Positions 34,759 through 47,229 are shown, counted from the first letter of the stretch. The stretch: DNA of 64,000 nucleotides from Amorphophallus konjac (GCA_022559845.1 CM040123.1:322939933-323003932), one strand, 5' to 3'. Notes: generated from the sequence alone by a model not told the origin. Program-made: numbers and translations.

Positions 34759-37051
34759 ATGGCTTCCGTCGAAGGTTATGGACAAGTTCACCCGCTCGAC
34801 CTAGAGAGCATCGAAGCTCGCCGGAGGACCCGGAAGAGGATAGCCATCATCGTCCTATGCACGGTGGCGCTGGCGGCCGTGGTCGCCGGGGCCGTCGTCA
34901 GCGCCACGCGGGGCGCCGGCGATAAGTCGAGCGCGGCCGGCGGCGCCCGCGACAGCGCCACCTCCTTCTCCGCTTCCGTCAAGGCCGTCTGCGACAGGAC
35001 GGTTTACCCGGCGTCCTGTCTCTCCACCCTCTCTCCGATGATGAACGCGTCCCAGCCGTCGGACCACGTCAAGCTCTTCCACTTCTCCGTCCAGGTCGCT
35101 GCGGAGGAGATCTCCAGGGCAGCCCTGCACTTCAGGGAGCTTGCCGCCGGCGTCCACATGGACAGCACGCCCCTGTCCGCCATGGACAGCTGTGAGGAGC
35201 TCCTGGAGATGGCCCTCGACCGGCTCAACGACTCGGTGGCCACGCCCCCGGGCGGCCTCACGTCCGGCGAGGTGCTCGACGACCTCAAGACGTGGCTGAG
35301 CTCGGTCATCACCTACCAGGATACGTGCTTGGACGGCTTCGAGGCCGCGTCGACCGAGTTCAGGGCCGAGGTCAGGGCGCACCTCAGGAACTCCACCGAG
35401 TTCGCCAGCAACAGCCTCGCCATCCTCACGCAGATTGCCAACGTCGTCGGCTCCGTCAAGCTGCACCGGCGACTGATGGATTACTCGGACGGCGATGGGC
35501 TGCCGCGGTGGCTGTCTATCACGGACCGGAGGCTCCTGCAGAATTCGGATCCCAGGACATCCGCCGACGCCGTCGTGGCCAAGGACGGATCCGAAAAGTA
35601 CAAAACGATCAAGGCGGCGCTGAAAGCAGTGCCGGAGAAGAGCAAGAAGAGGTTCGTGATCTACGTGAAGAAGGGGATCTACAACGAGAACGTCAGGGTG
35701 GAGAAGCAAATGTGGAATGTGATGATGGTCGGCGACGGCAAGGACGTGACGGTCGTCTCTGGCAGCCTCAACGCCGTCGATGGCACGCCCACGTTTAAGA
35801 CGGCAAGCTTCGGTAGCCTCTTCAAAACCCTAATCTTTTTATCAGCAATCTACCACAGTCTTCGCACCATTGCACTCATTATGAAGCTAAAATGCTGTAT
35901 TTTCTGAAAATAATATCTTCAACCATATTAATCGAGAATAACACATTTTTTTCTCAGTTAAATTAGTGCCTTACAGTCCTCACGTAACCACTATTCGGTT
36001 GAATGTTCCGTATCATGACTGGGATGAGATATCCCTTAAAATTAAGAGGATTTATATACGATAGGATTTTTGTTGATCGCTAGAGAGTATTTTAAGGAAA
36101 CATGAATATCTTAGAAGTCTATCTTGTAGCTAGTGGTGACATGAACCCTTTCATCGAAGGTCATAGTCTATTCATGTCTAATTATCTTTGGAGGGAGTAG
36201 CTCAATTCGGCATGTGTTATCCTAGAAGCCTGACTGATATAATTACCTTGGCATTAAGAAGCTTTTTTCTTGTTAAACAATGCCGTACTTTGTATATATT
36301 ATAGAAATTTGCTAGATTGTGATCTGGCGATGGTTACAATGATCCTATGCCTGTATCCTGTGTGCACGCAGCGGTGTTTGGTAGGGGCTTCATCGCGAGG
36401 GACATGGGCTTTCGGAACACAGCCGGTGCGGCGAAGCACCAGGCCGTGGCCATGATGGCTAGTGCCGACCAGGCCGCGTTCTACCGGTGCCGCTTCGATG
36501 CCTTCCAGGACACCCTCTACGTCCACTCCCTTCGTCAATTCTACCGAGAATGCGACATCTATGGCACCGTCGACTTCATCTTCGGCAACGCCGCTGCTGT
36601 ACTGCAAGGATGCACCATCCTTCCGAGAGTGCCCATGACGGGGCAGCAGGACACCATCACTGCCCAAGGGAAGACGGACCCCAACCAAAACACCGGCATC
36701 TCCATCCATGCCTGCTCTGTGAGGGCCTTCGGGAATCTATCCTCAGTGCGGGTCTACTTGGGCAGGCCCTGGAAGCCCTACTCCACCACCGTGTTCATGA
36801 GGTCAACGCTATCGGGGATCATCAACCCAGCCGGGTGGCTGCCTTGGAGTGGTAACTCGGCTCCGAGCACCATCTTCTATGCCGAGTACAGGAACGTGGG
36901 GCTGGGGGCGTCCACCAAGAACCGGGTGCAGTGGAAGGGGCTGAGGACGAGCCTCACCCAGCGGCAGGCGAGCAGATTCACAGTTCAGTCGTTCGTAGCT
37001 GGGAATTCATGGCTCCCGGCCACTGGTGTGAGGTACTTTGCTGGGCTGTGA
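34759..37051 (+). CDS. Pectinesterase (type I PME with PMEI pro-region), gene 3
   Basis: Exons 34759-35812 and 36372-37051 (intron 559 bp, phase 1) encode 577 aa. An in-frame GTG lies upstream at 34735, but the ATG at 34759 aligns with the MAS starts of genes 1 and 2. Signal anchor, PMEI cysteines (CDRTVYPASC, SCEELL, DTCLDGF), RRLM and RRLL linker motifs, GIYNENV, QAVAM, QDTLY, DFIFGNA and LGRPWK are all present, so an active wall enzyme is predicted. It is the most diverged of the three (for example QDTLYVHS versus QDTLYANS, and AVLQGC versus VVFQ). First-exon GC is very high, as is usual for monocot genes. Role and tissue are unknown. Confidence 0.96.
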
Positions 37052-37541
37052 TGGATATAATATTAAATACCCTTTTGTTCATCTTCTGGTCCATCGTTTG
37101 ATCAGCTGGTGGCGGGCATGTACGTCGAACATAGCTCGGTATTCTAGAGCCACAAATTTTGATTTGTACAATATATATTTTTTTGGTGGGAATAAGGATG
37201 GAGGGTTTGTTTATTTATGTAATACGGGTATTCCTGTCGATTGCCAGCAGAATGTGCTCAGATGAGATGAGAGGGTGTTCATTCAAGAACTGAATAATTG
37301 ATTTTTGTGAACTCTCTTGCGTCTCTATGCGTATGGTTTGTACCAACTCCACGCATAAAGATGGGCTTGGTAGCATTTGCCCTTGATTTTGTCCAAGCAA
37401 ATGCGCAAATGGCATCAATAATTTCATGCCAAAAAAAAGGCATCAATAATGATGCAGAAGCACAACTAAAATGTCTTACGTTAGGGTGCCCGGCATATCT
37501 TTAGACGGTTAAATTTTAAAAATACGGCTAAAATCTTAAAT
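37052..37541. other. Intergenic region after PME gene 3
   Basis: The 3' flank of gene 3. No gene is seen. Confidence 0.55.
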
Positions 37542-37613
37542 TGTGGCTGCTGGGATTCGAGCCCAGGTCTCCACGGCCACAACGTGGAATTCTAACCACT
37601 AAACTACAGCCAC
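37542..37613 (-). tRNA. tRNA-His (anticodon GTG)
   Basis: The minus strand folds as a 72-nt tRNA. The 5' arm GTGGCTG pairs perfectly with 3' CAGCCAC, and A is the discriminator. An A-box-like TAGTTTAGTGG, the anticodon loop around TTGTGGC, and a B-box GGCTCGAATCC are present. It closely resembles the standard plant cytosolic tRNA-His, with a probable single D-loop change. No intron and no encoded CCA. A TTTT run occurs within about 10 bases downstream. Nothing suggests it is a SINE head. Confidence 0.92.
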
Positions 37614-38950
37614 TGTTGTTATAAGACTTCACCTAAAATGGTATATAATTAAATGTCGTGGTTTTCGGCAGGTTCCAAACGCCTATATTAATGTTCGGAA
37701 GAAAGAAATTAATGAAGGGTTCTGCACGTGCCCTCGTAAGGTGGATAATCAAACAGGTTATGGGCCTTCCGGTTGGGTTCGGTGCTAAAATGGTTTACTT
37801 TTAAAATTAGGCATTCCGTATTACAAAAATAGATTAAAATATAAACCCTCCTTTGCACGACAATTAATATGCCTCATAGTTAATCTTCTTTTTTTGAATG
37901 CTAATTTTTTCTTAGACATTTTTATGGGTTTCTCAACACGTTCGTCCGTTATTTTTTTCCCTTTGAATTTTCTTCATTCAATTCTTTCTTCTTTTCTTTT
38001 AACTAGACAGAAACAGTAAGGAAACTTATTTTTAACTAGATAAACATATGTCCAAACAAATTTTTGATGTAATATTCTTCGATTATAATGTTATGTGCCT
38101 ATACATCCTTATGAAGTGGTAGTCTAATTAACTTCCAACGTCGTTCTTTTCTAAAAATTTTTAGTCTCTTTCTTCTTGCTCTTCAGATCCAAATAGGATG
38201 GATTACAAAGATTATAAAGATTGAAAATTGAAAATCTCTAGATAAATTTATTTGCATAAAATAACACTTCTTTTTTTCTTCTTACTCCTTCAAAAAATTG
38301 CATGTCATTGTGATGACTTTTATTGCAAAAATCATCTCTATATATTTTAGACATTTTAGAAAAAAACCATACAATCTTGACTAATTACAAAAAATTCTTT
38401 GTAATCTGTCTATATATTCCTTAAAAAGCCTCCAAAATATGCTCATGTTAATAAAAAACACCCACAAAGTTGACTTTGATTTTAGAAGAAGAACATCATG
38501 GGAAATATTGTTAGGTTTTTTGCATATATATCTTTCTAAAGTTTCTTATTATCAAATATACCTCTCATTTAAGTATATTATCATGAATACCCTCCAAATA
38601 GGTGTAAATGTTACAGTTATGTCCCTGTGATTTATTGTCATCGACAGGAAGTGAATATTCCGTAGAATATGCCATCTAATATTATTAGGATATATGAAAT
38701 ACCCAAAATACCCTTAAGAGTTTTTTTTGCATATATATATATCTAAAGTTCTTTATTATCAAACATATCCCTCATTTACATATATTATCATGAATACCCT
38801 CCAAATATCCCGAATGGTTGCGATTATAAACTCGCCGTAACTCTCGTGTATTTAACCAGAGTTAAATATGGGTTAAAGAGTAAAATACCTAACCTACTAT
38901 AGACACTCGTTTTAGACTCGCAAGTTGAGTCTTTCTCTTGTTCACATTTT
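37614..38950. other. AT-rich intergenic DNA with a spaced direct repeat
   Basis: No gene. A segment of about 95-100 bp (38508-38607: TTTTTTGCATATATATCT... to CATGAATACCCTCCAAATA) recurs at about 38720-38813 with few changes. The two copies start about 212 bp apart. Confidence 0.7.
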
Positions 38951-40628
38951 ATGATGTCCCAGATTAGTTGTCACTTTTGAGTCATTCTCTGATCTTTTAT
39001 GAGCCCATTTTTCAGCCCATTAAGGCTCTAATTTCTGAATTTTATAGAAATTCTACGTTCTGGCGCACTTGACCTGAACGTGGTCGTCTATCGCGCGACT
39101 GCGTTCAAACTTGGTCGCGGTCGTACGATTGACCGCATTCTCAGGTTTTCATGCAAACAAGTTAGAACACGTCTCTTCCGACCGTAATCATACTAGAGTC
39201 CCTATTTGGCCATCTCTCTTCGTGTCTTCGATTTGGATAGGCTCACACCTGACTTGGAACCCCTCCCCAATCTCTTGTGGATCAAATTTCACCCATAAGA
39301 CTCTTAGTTTCATGGCTTTATCCTGAGATCCAACCTAAGGTTTCTCTCCTCTATAAATAGGCCCTGTGGGCCTAGGGTTAGGAGGAGGAGGAGGAATTCT
39401 GGAGTTGCGACGAACTGCTACCACATTTCCAAGTGTTCAAGCTTCAACCAAGGAAGTTTCCTTTACTTCCTCTTGCTTTCTTTCTTAGCTATCTTAGTTG
39501 CTTTCTCTCATCCTTCTCATCATAGCATCATCTTTAGCACGTTTTCTTCTTGTCTTGCATCACTCACGCACACGCCCACCTATCTTTCATCCTCATAGGG
39601 GTTAAAAACCCAAACCCCCCCCAGTTAAAGGTCCCTTCTTTTGCATGTTTCATTACACTAAAGAATAGATTCTTCACAAAATAAGTTCTGATTCGGTTTT
39701 TTGCTCTTGTTTTTTCTTGTTTTGTAGGCATAGACAGAAGGTCATATGCGAGGCCCGCCCTCTTTGGTCGGCTGAAGAGAAAGGAGGAAGAAAATGATAA
39801 CATCCCACTCTATTGATCGAACGTGGAGGGCCCAGTAATCGCATTTTGTTTGTGGCCTCCTAGGAGACCGTGTTCTATAAAGAACGTGCCCATCCCAGAT
39901 ATCGCATTCTCTGCTAGGCCTCATGTAGTTGAGTTCCTTCATTCCAAGGTAAGTGGCATAGTTTTCAATGTTTTACTGATTATTTACATTGTTGTACTTT
40001 GGTGGTGATCAAGGTCCTCTTTTATTTGTCATTAGTACCCTCATAATGGTTTGCTCCCCTTTCAGTGTCTACACCTTTCTGGAGATCACGGTGGGACTCC
40101 TAGTTCCCACTACGTTGCCCTCTGCTTGCTCTCTATATGGTTATGTGTCTTTTGCATTTTAGGTTCTATTTTTTAATTTTTCCTTTTATTTTCCTGTTGT
40201 TTCTTGGTCCCTGGTTGATCACGACATACATAGTGACCTCGTCCAGAAGGCGGCCTCTGTGAGCACCGTGTTTAGGTAAGTTCACCAATCCGTGAATTTT
40301 TCAACTTTTTTTTGGATTCTGATGATCTTTTGTCTCTCTGTTGTTTGTTTACTTTGAATTGCCTTGCACATTATCATGGGTCATTCATTGATTATTCAAT
40401 TGTTAGATCTAAGTTAGAATTTGTATGCACCCTGGTGTACATAGGGTCATTCATATTATCATTACTTAGTTATTCATTTTTCCCTCTCGGTGTGGTGTAT
40501 TCCTCTCAGATGCATACTCCTTGTGAGTGAGAAGGGGACCCATCAGGAGACCTCTGTAAGTCTTGGTGAGCCGTAGATTCTCACAAAGACGTTTAGCTGG
40601 TTGTACCTGGCACCCCATTAGAGTCCTA
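38951..40628 (+). other. Probable LTR/leader of an unidentified retrotransposon, interrupted by the CACTA element
   Basis: There is a good TATA box, CTATAAATAG (39351-39360), a mixed GC region and then a T-rich leader. Beyond the CACTA insertion the sequence continues at 55043 and reaches an ATG at 55365. The arrangement (promoter, long leader, ORF) looks like the 5' part of an LTR element, but LTR edges and primer site could not be found, so this is tentative. Confidence 0.35.
40626..40628. repeat. Target site duplication CTA, left
   Basis: CTA precedes the CACTA terminus and is repeated at 55043-55045. Confidence 0.9.
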
Positions 40629-40862
40629 CACTACCAAAAAAAATGGGATTTCAGACGGATATTTTTCCGTCGTAAAATCCGTCTGTATTTGTGACGGATT
40701 AGTTTCCGTTACAAATTCCGTTGTTATTAACGACATACTATATTCCCTCTGAAGATCCGTCTATAATTATAGACGGAATATATTCCGTCTTTATATCCGT
40801 CGTGATTTGAGACGGATATTCAGACGGAAATAATCCGTCTGAAATCCGTTACAAATATTCTT
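40629..40862 (+). repeat. Left terminal and subterminal repeats of the CACTA element
   Basis: The terminal inverted repeat (about 28 bp) is followed by some ten CAGACGGA/ATCCGTC motifs in both orientations, presumed binding sites for the element's TNPA-type protein. Confidence 0.88.
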
Positions 40863-43031
40863 TACCTCCATCGAAACTTTCCCCCCTTCCCCCACGACGG
40901 AGCTTTCCCCCCTTCTTCCCCCCTTCCCCCGCGATCTCCGTCTCACTCCCACTCTCCCTCTCACTCTCTTTCCACTATCTCCTTGCCAAGGAGAGACTGC
41001 CAGTGCCGTACTCGCCATCGCGGCCAAAGCCGCCCTCGCCGTCGCGGCCAAAGCCGCCCTCGCCATCGTCGTCGAAGCCTTCCTCGTCGTCGTCGTCCCC
41101 GCAGAGCCCCCCTCACCGTTGCCGTTGAAGCCGTCCTCGTCGTTGCCATCGAAGCCGTCCTCGTTGTCGCCTCCAGTGTCGCGTTGTCGCCATCCTCCAA
41201 GCCATCCTCTCTGGTCTGGTAAGCCCCCTCCCTCACCCTCTCTCTGTAAAACTCTCCCTACCTGACGCGCCTCCACCATCGCCATTGTTGCATTTGTTGT
41301 TCCTTTTTTTTAAAGCTTGGGGATCATCAGGGAGGGCGGGGGTTCTAGCCAATCCGGGAGGGGGAGGTTGGTCTGGCAGGGAGAGGGGTTCCAGCAGCGG
41401 TTTTCGGGAAGGAGGGTCAAGAGCGGAGGGGGCCGGGGGGTGCTCTGGCAGAGGGCGGTTCAGGCGTGCAGTGGGATCCGGTAGGGAGTCCAGGGTGGGG
41501 GCTGTGGGTTAGGAGGGTGGGGGGGTTCCGATGGGGGGTCTGGAGGAGGGTTTCGGTGGGTGAGGGGCTGCTCTGGGAGTGGGGATTTCAGGGAGGGGGT
41601 CTCCGGTGGGGGGTCCGGGGTGGGGGCTACTGGCTGGGAGGGTGCGAAGTTCCAGTGGGGGGGAGTCTAGGGGAGGAGGGTTCGATTGCGGTAGGTCCGA
41701 GGGGGGGCTGCTCTAGGAGTGGGGTGGTTCAGAGAGGGGGGATCCAACAGAGGGTCTGGGGTAGGGGCTCATCTCTGGGAGGGTGGGGGGTCCGGGGGAG
41801 GAGAGTTCAGGCGGATCTAGGGGGGCTACTCTGGGAGTGGGGGGTTAAGGGAGAGGTGCTACAAGGGGTCCGGGGTGGGGACTGTTGGTTGGGAGGGTGT
41901 GGGGCCGCGAGCTCACCCGAATATTGCTAGAGGGAGAAAGGGGGTAGGGAGGGGTTGGGATGACTTTTGGTCGAAGGGTGGGGGTGGGGGTGGGGGTAGG
42001 GGTGCAATATCACCGGAGCCACTCCGGCGTGTGGTGGGGGTCAGTGGGAAGAGACTGGGGAGGGGGGCTCCAATAAGATGGCATTGGCAGCCATCATGAG
42101 GGGGATCAATATGAATGCAGGGCTTAAGCAGAGCCCAAGTGGCAGCTGACAACTTGCTATGTAAGAGAAGGTGAGTGGTTGACTCAATCTAAGCATTTGG
42201 ACAGCATAAGTTTGTGGATTTTTAAAACTTTGTGGATTTTTATTGCATGTAAATATATTTTTAAATCTGATTTTAATAAAAATTTGATGTTAATTTGACT
42301 AAAAAATGTAGATTGTTTAGCTTCGATGTTCTTCATTTGAAAAATTTTGTAATTTGGGTGTTATTTAATTTGATATGTCCATAATGATAATTGCGTTGTT
42401 ATTTAATTTTATGTTATATAAATGCATGGGGTATTCCCTGTGAGCTGAGGTGCGTGGGTGCGACCTAACATTACACGCACCTCAGGAGAGCGCGTTAAAA
42501 CCGTGTCAATGTGCCTTCCCGTTCAAGACTTTGGGTTTGATGTGTATGTTCTCATTTGTTTATGAGAATATATATATCTACCTCAAAGTCTTGAATTATC
42601 CCGTTTGGACAGTCTGTGAATGTTTGATCGCACTTAGGCAGTCATTTACTATATGTGTTTGTATGGTTTGTTGAGAATTTCGGTTGTGTCTCCTCACTCT
42701 TCTCTGATATACCATTATTGATTTTGAGTGTTTTCTTAACCACTTACTTGTAAGTGTTTAAGAAAATTTCAAAACCAATAAATATATATGGTATATCGGA
42801 GAAGTGTGGGGAGATGATGCCGAAATTTTTAGCAAATCGTGCAGCACATATGGTAAGTGATTGTGCGATCAAACCTTCATGGATGGGTTAAAAAGTGATA
42901 ATCTAATCAATATTCCTCTTCCAACTGCAAATGGTCTATGATGAACGATGTGAGGAAAGGGTCGGGTGTAATATTATGAGTAATGATTTGAAAGTTAGGA
43001 TGTGTATTGTCATTTATTGGGTGCAGGCAAA
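40863..43031 (+). other. CACTA 5' region with a G-rich tract, no clear gene
   Basis: 40980-41110 has 24-bp GC-rich repeats (TCGCGGCCAAAGCCGCCC). A donor-like CTG|GTAAGC at about 41220 could end a 5' untranslated exon. From about 41325 to 42070 the plus strand is extremely G-rich, full of GGGG and GGGGG runs. 42170-43020 is ordinary AT-rich DNA. The long frames in the G-rich tract are compositional. Confidence 0.6.
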
Positions 43032-46000
43032 ATGTCGACAGATCGTTCATGGATGTATCGTAGAATAGTTGACCGGGTGGTGTCAGATGACTTTAAGCTT
43101 GGGGTTGAGAGTTTCATTCAATTTGCATTGGGGAATCCAAATGCAGCAATAGATTGCGACGGTCACATTCGATGCCCTTGTTCAAGTTGTAGAAACTTGA
43201 GGTGGTGTTCAACATGGGATGTGCAACATCATTTGTACACGAAAGGGTTCGTGGATGGTTATACGAATTGGACGTGTCATGGTGAGCAATTCTTGAGGTA
43301 TGAGCCCGACAATATTGCAGGCACAAGTGGGTACGTGGATATGGTTGTAGATGCTGCTGGTCCTAGTTTTAATATTCACGATGAAGCGCCGAATAAGACA
43401 GCCGGAAGATTTTATGAACTACTTAGGGATGCTGATGAGCCGCTGTGGGATGGTTGTGAAAATCACACTCGATTGTCTGTAGTGTCACAGTTGTTGAACT
43501 TGAAATCTGAATTTCACATCAGTGAGACTTGTTTTGACCGTCTCCTCCTCTTGATCAAGAGTATGTTGCCTCGAGACGAGAAGTTGCCAGAAACTTTTTA
43601 CCGTGCAAAAAAGATGGTCAATGACTTAGGACTTGGATATGTGAAAATAGATGCATGTCCGAATCATTGTATGTTATATTACAAAGATGATGCAGATAAG
43701 ATATCATGTTCCATTTGTGGCCATGACAGATTCAAACCTAAGGGGGGGGGTCAATTCAAAGGCAAAAGATGTACCTTACAAGGCGTTGCGATACTTCCCT
43801 CTTGTGCCTAGGCTGCAGCGACTGTATATGTCCTCAAAGACGGCTCGGCATATGACATGGCACACCGAAAGAGTATGTCGTGCCGATGATATAATCAGTC
43901 ATCCTGCCGATGGTGAAGCTTGTACTCACTTTAGTCGTACTCATCTTGCCTTTTCAAGGGAGTCACGTAATGTTCGATTGGGTTTATGCACAGATGGCTT
44001 TAATCCATTCGGTGGTTCAGTGGCAGCTTATTCTTGTTGGCCAGTGTTCATGACACCGTACAACCTTCCGCCGCACATGTGCATGAAGCGAGAAAATCTA
44101 TTTTTGTCCCTAGTAATTCCTGGTCCAAAAAGTCCTGGAAAAAATTTGTACATATATCTCAGGCCGTTGATTGATGAGCTCAAATTTGTATGGACTGATG
44201 GAGTTTTTACTTATGATGCATATAGGAAGAAAAATTTTATTATGAAGGCTGCACTGATGTGGATAATAAGTGACTTCCCTGCATATGGAATGCTATCTGG
44301 TTGGAGCACACATGGGAGGCTAGCATGTCCTTACTGTATGGAAGATACCAAATCATTTGTATTGAAACATGGGGGGAAAAGCTGCTGGTTTGATTGCCAT
44401 CGGCGGTTGCTACCAAGTGACCATCCTTTTCGAAGGCAAAAAGACTCGTTTAAAAAAATACTGTTGAAATGGATGAAGCTGACTTGCAACGGGTGTCGGG
44501 TCTACATATGGCGTCACGGGTGAACAATTTACCAGATGTAGTTCAATTATCTGGTAGCACACGGCAACTCCCTAATTTTGGAAAGGATCACAACTGGGTC
44601 AAGAAAAGTATTTTTGGGGAATTACCTTATTGGTCAACTCTTCTTGTACGACACAATCTGGATGTCATGCATACCGAGAAGAATTTTTTTGATAATGTGT
44701 TCAATACGATCATGAATGTTAAATGGAAAACAAAGGACAACGCCAAAGCACGTATGGATTTAAAGATGCTTTGTAGACGTCCAGAACTGGAACTACAAAG
44801 TGTCAATGGCAAAACTGTGCAGCCTAAAGCAACTTATGTGCTTCATGATACACAGATCAAGGAAGTATGCCAGTGGTTGAAACAACTGAGATTCCCAGAT
44901 GGATATGCATCCAACATAGCCCGTTGTGTGAATGTTAATGAGGGGAAAATATATGGTATGAAAAGTCACGACTGTCATGTGTTCATGGAGAGACTACTGC
45001 CCATTGCATTTCGTGATTTGTTGCCAAAGCAGATATGGGGAGCACTAGCTGAGATGAGTCAATTTTTTAAGATTTTATGTGCATCTGAACTCAGACTTCG
45101 GGATGTACAAACTATCGAACAAGAAGTTGTCACAACCATTTGCAAGCTAGAGAAGATATTTCCTCCGGCATTCTTTGATTCGATGGAGCACCTGGTCGTT
45201 CATTTTCCATATGAGGCTATCGTCGGAGGTCCAGTACAATTTCGATGGATGTATCCATTTGAGAGGTATGTGACAATTTTTGTTAACTTATAAGTCGTCC
45301 ATAGCCGCTACATATTGTTGCCATCTGACTTGTTGTTGTAGGTGCATGCATGAATTAAAAATGAAAGTTCGCAACAAGGCACAGGTGGAGGGTTCGATTG
45401 CTGAGGCATACATTCTTGAAGAAATTTCAAACTTCTATTCTATGTACTTTGAGCCAGAGATTCAAACTCGTCGTACTCGACCTCCACGTAATGATGATGG
45501 GGGAGTGGATGAATCGTCCGATCGGCTCTCCATATTTAAACATCCTGGACGTGCGTTCGGACGTTGCTTGACTCGCACGCTCGAAGATAGAGAGTTGCAC
45601 GCCGCTGAGATATATATTCTTTTGAATTGCCTCGAGATTGAACCTTATGTTGAGTAAGATCTTAATTCACATTTCCAGCAACTCCATAAGTCTATACATC
45701 CTCAAAGTCTATACAACATTGACTTCACAAAGTCTATACATTGGCTTCCTCAAAGTCTATACATTGGCTTCCTCAAAGTCTATACATCCTCAAAGTCTAT
45801 ACATTGGCTTCCTCAAAGTCTATACATTCACTTCCTCAATGTCTATACATTGGCTTCCTCAAAGTCTATACATTCACTTCCTCAAAGTCTATACATTGGC
45901 TTCCTCAAAGTCTATACAACATTGACTTCACAAAGTCTATACATTGGCTTCCTCAAAGTCTATACATCCTCAAAGTCTATACATTGGCTTCCTCAAAGTC

Positions 46001-47107
46001 TATACATTGGCTTCCTCAAAGTCTATACATCCTCAAAGTCTATACATTGGCTTCCTCAAAGTCTATACATTGACTTCCTCAAAGTCTATACATTGGCTTC
46101 CTCAAAGTCTATACAACATTGACTTCACAAAGTCTATACATTAACTTTATCAAAAAAATTTAATCATTTTTTTTACGGGGTGCTACATTTATATTGCAGA
46201 CAATTTGATTCAGAATTAGCTGAAAAATGTCCAAATATCCAGGATGTGGAGATTGAAAAAGAACGCGAGAAGTTTTTTTCCAAATGGCTAAGAAACCGAG
46301 TTAGTGTGAACTCTGAATATATATGTTTGTATTTACGTATGTTGAGGTAATTGTTATTATTTTAACTACTCTAATTTGAATATAGGTTGAACAAGGTCTC
46401 ATTACTGATGAAAGAGTACAACAGATAAGTTATGGCCCCTCGAACCAGACACGTGCCTATCCGGATTTCATACAAGGGATTATGGGCGAAATAAGTCTAC
46501 GATGAACAGTGGCGTATGTGTGAAGGGAAGTTTATACAATGAAATGGAATTGGACTACTATGGTATTCTTGAAGAAGTCTTAGAACTTCAGTATTTGGGA
46601 CAAGACAATCATGTATACATATTTAAGTGTCAATGATTTGATCCTAATTCTGTTCTACATGACACAAATTATGGGATTGTCAATGTCAAGCATAGGTTTA
46701 AACTTAAGACCTATGAACCGTTCATTTTAGCCGCACAAGCCCAGCAAGTGTACTATTCAAGCTATCCATCATCCAAGAATAGAGATTGGTGGGCAGTTTG
46801 CAGGGTTAATTCAAAACTCTTTCCCACTTATGAGTTAACTATGAGTGGAGATGTCTCAGAGGTTGCTCGTGCTGAATATTATCAATCAGACGAAGTTGAC
46901 GTTGTCGGTTCCTCTAGGTTTAATATGGACGAATCTGATGAGCCACTGTCATTACGTACGCGAGATGGCGTGGAAGAAGTCGATCCGACGAAGCTAAATG
47001 TTGATGTTAGAGGGGAGGAAGAATCAGATGAAGACGAAGATTTTGAATCTCATGAGACTACTATGGATGACGAAGATGATGAAGTTGAGGTAGATATATC
47101 AACATGA
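43032..47107 (+). pseudogene. TNP2-type CACTA transposase gene, damaged
   Basis: The start ATG is at 43032. Domains in order: Transpos_assoc-like N-terminus (MSTDRSWMYRRIVDRV, CSSCRNLRWCS), Transposase_21/Tnp2 (CTDGFNPFGGSVAAYSCWPV, LSLVIPGPKSPGKN, ISDFPAYGMLSGWSTHG, CPYC), a DUF4218-like region (DVMHTEKNFFDNVFNTI, FFDSMEHLVVHFPYEA, RNKAQVEGSIAEAYILEE) and a DUF4216-like tail (MNSGVCVKGS, DYYGILEEVLELQYLG). Introns: 45266-45341, 45654-46199 (filled by a minisatellite) and 46300-46385. Breaks: frameshift at a G-run (43742-43750), frameshift at an A-run (about 44452-44458), a frame change near 46450, and TGA 46634-46636 at a normal Trp. It would cut and move the element. As read it is not functional, although the homopolymer breaks might be assembly errors. 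Confidence 0.88.
45689..46145. repeat. 23-bp minisatellite in a transposase intron
   Basis: About 21 tandem units of AAGTCTATACATTGGCTTCC plus TCA, with shorter 17-bp variants (AAGTCTATACATCCTCA) mixed in. It occupies most of intron 45654-46199. No stop occurs in several frames only because the unit lacks them. Confidence 0.93.
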
Positions 47108-47229
47108 GGGCATGTTTTGATAATTTAGTAAGAAGATTCTTACTTTTAAGCATAATTTTAAATAACATTTGTCTAGCCTTATATAATTATGGATTAATAT
47201 GTATTAATTGTTTTGTTATTCATAAGGAA

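Noticed and set aside
37500..37640. tRNA-derived SINE
   Set aside because: The tRNA is complete with a paired acceptor stem, and no SINE body, poly-A or target duplication follows.
39564..39942. Small reverse-strand ORFs
   Set aside because: No recognisable product; they lie in a probable LTR leader.
41285..42152. Long Gly/Arg- or Pro-rich frames on both strands
   Set aside because: Compositional products of the G-rich tract, with no domain and no start or splice context.
45638..46144. Several open frames rich in SSKSIHWLPQSLY
   Set aside because: They are the 23-bp minisatellite read in different frames, located in an intron.
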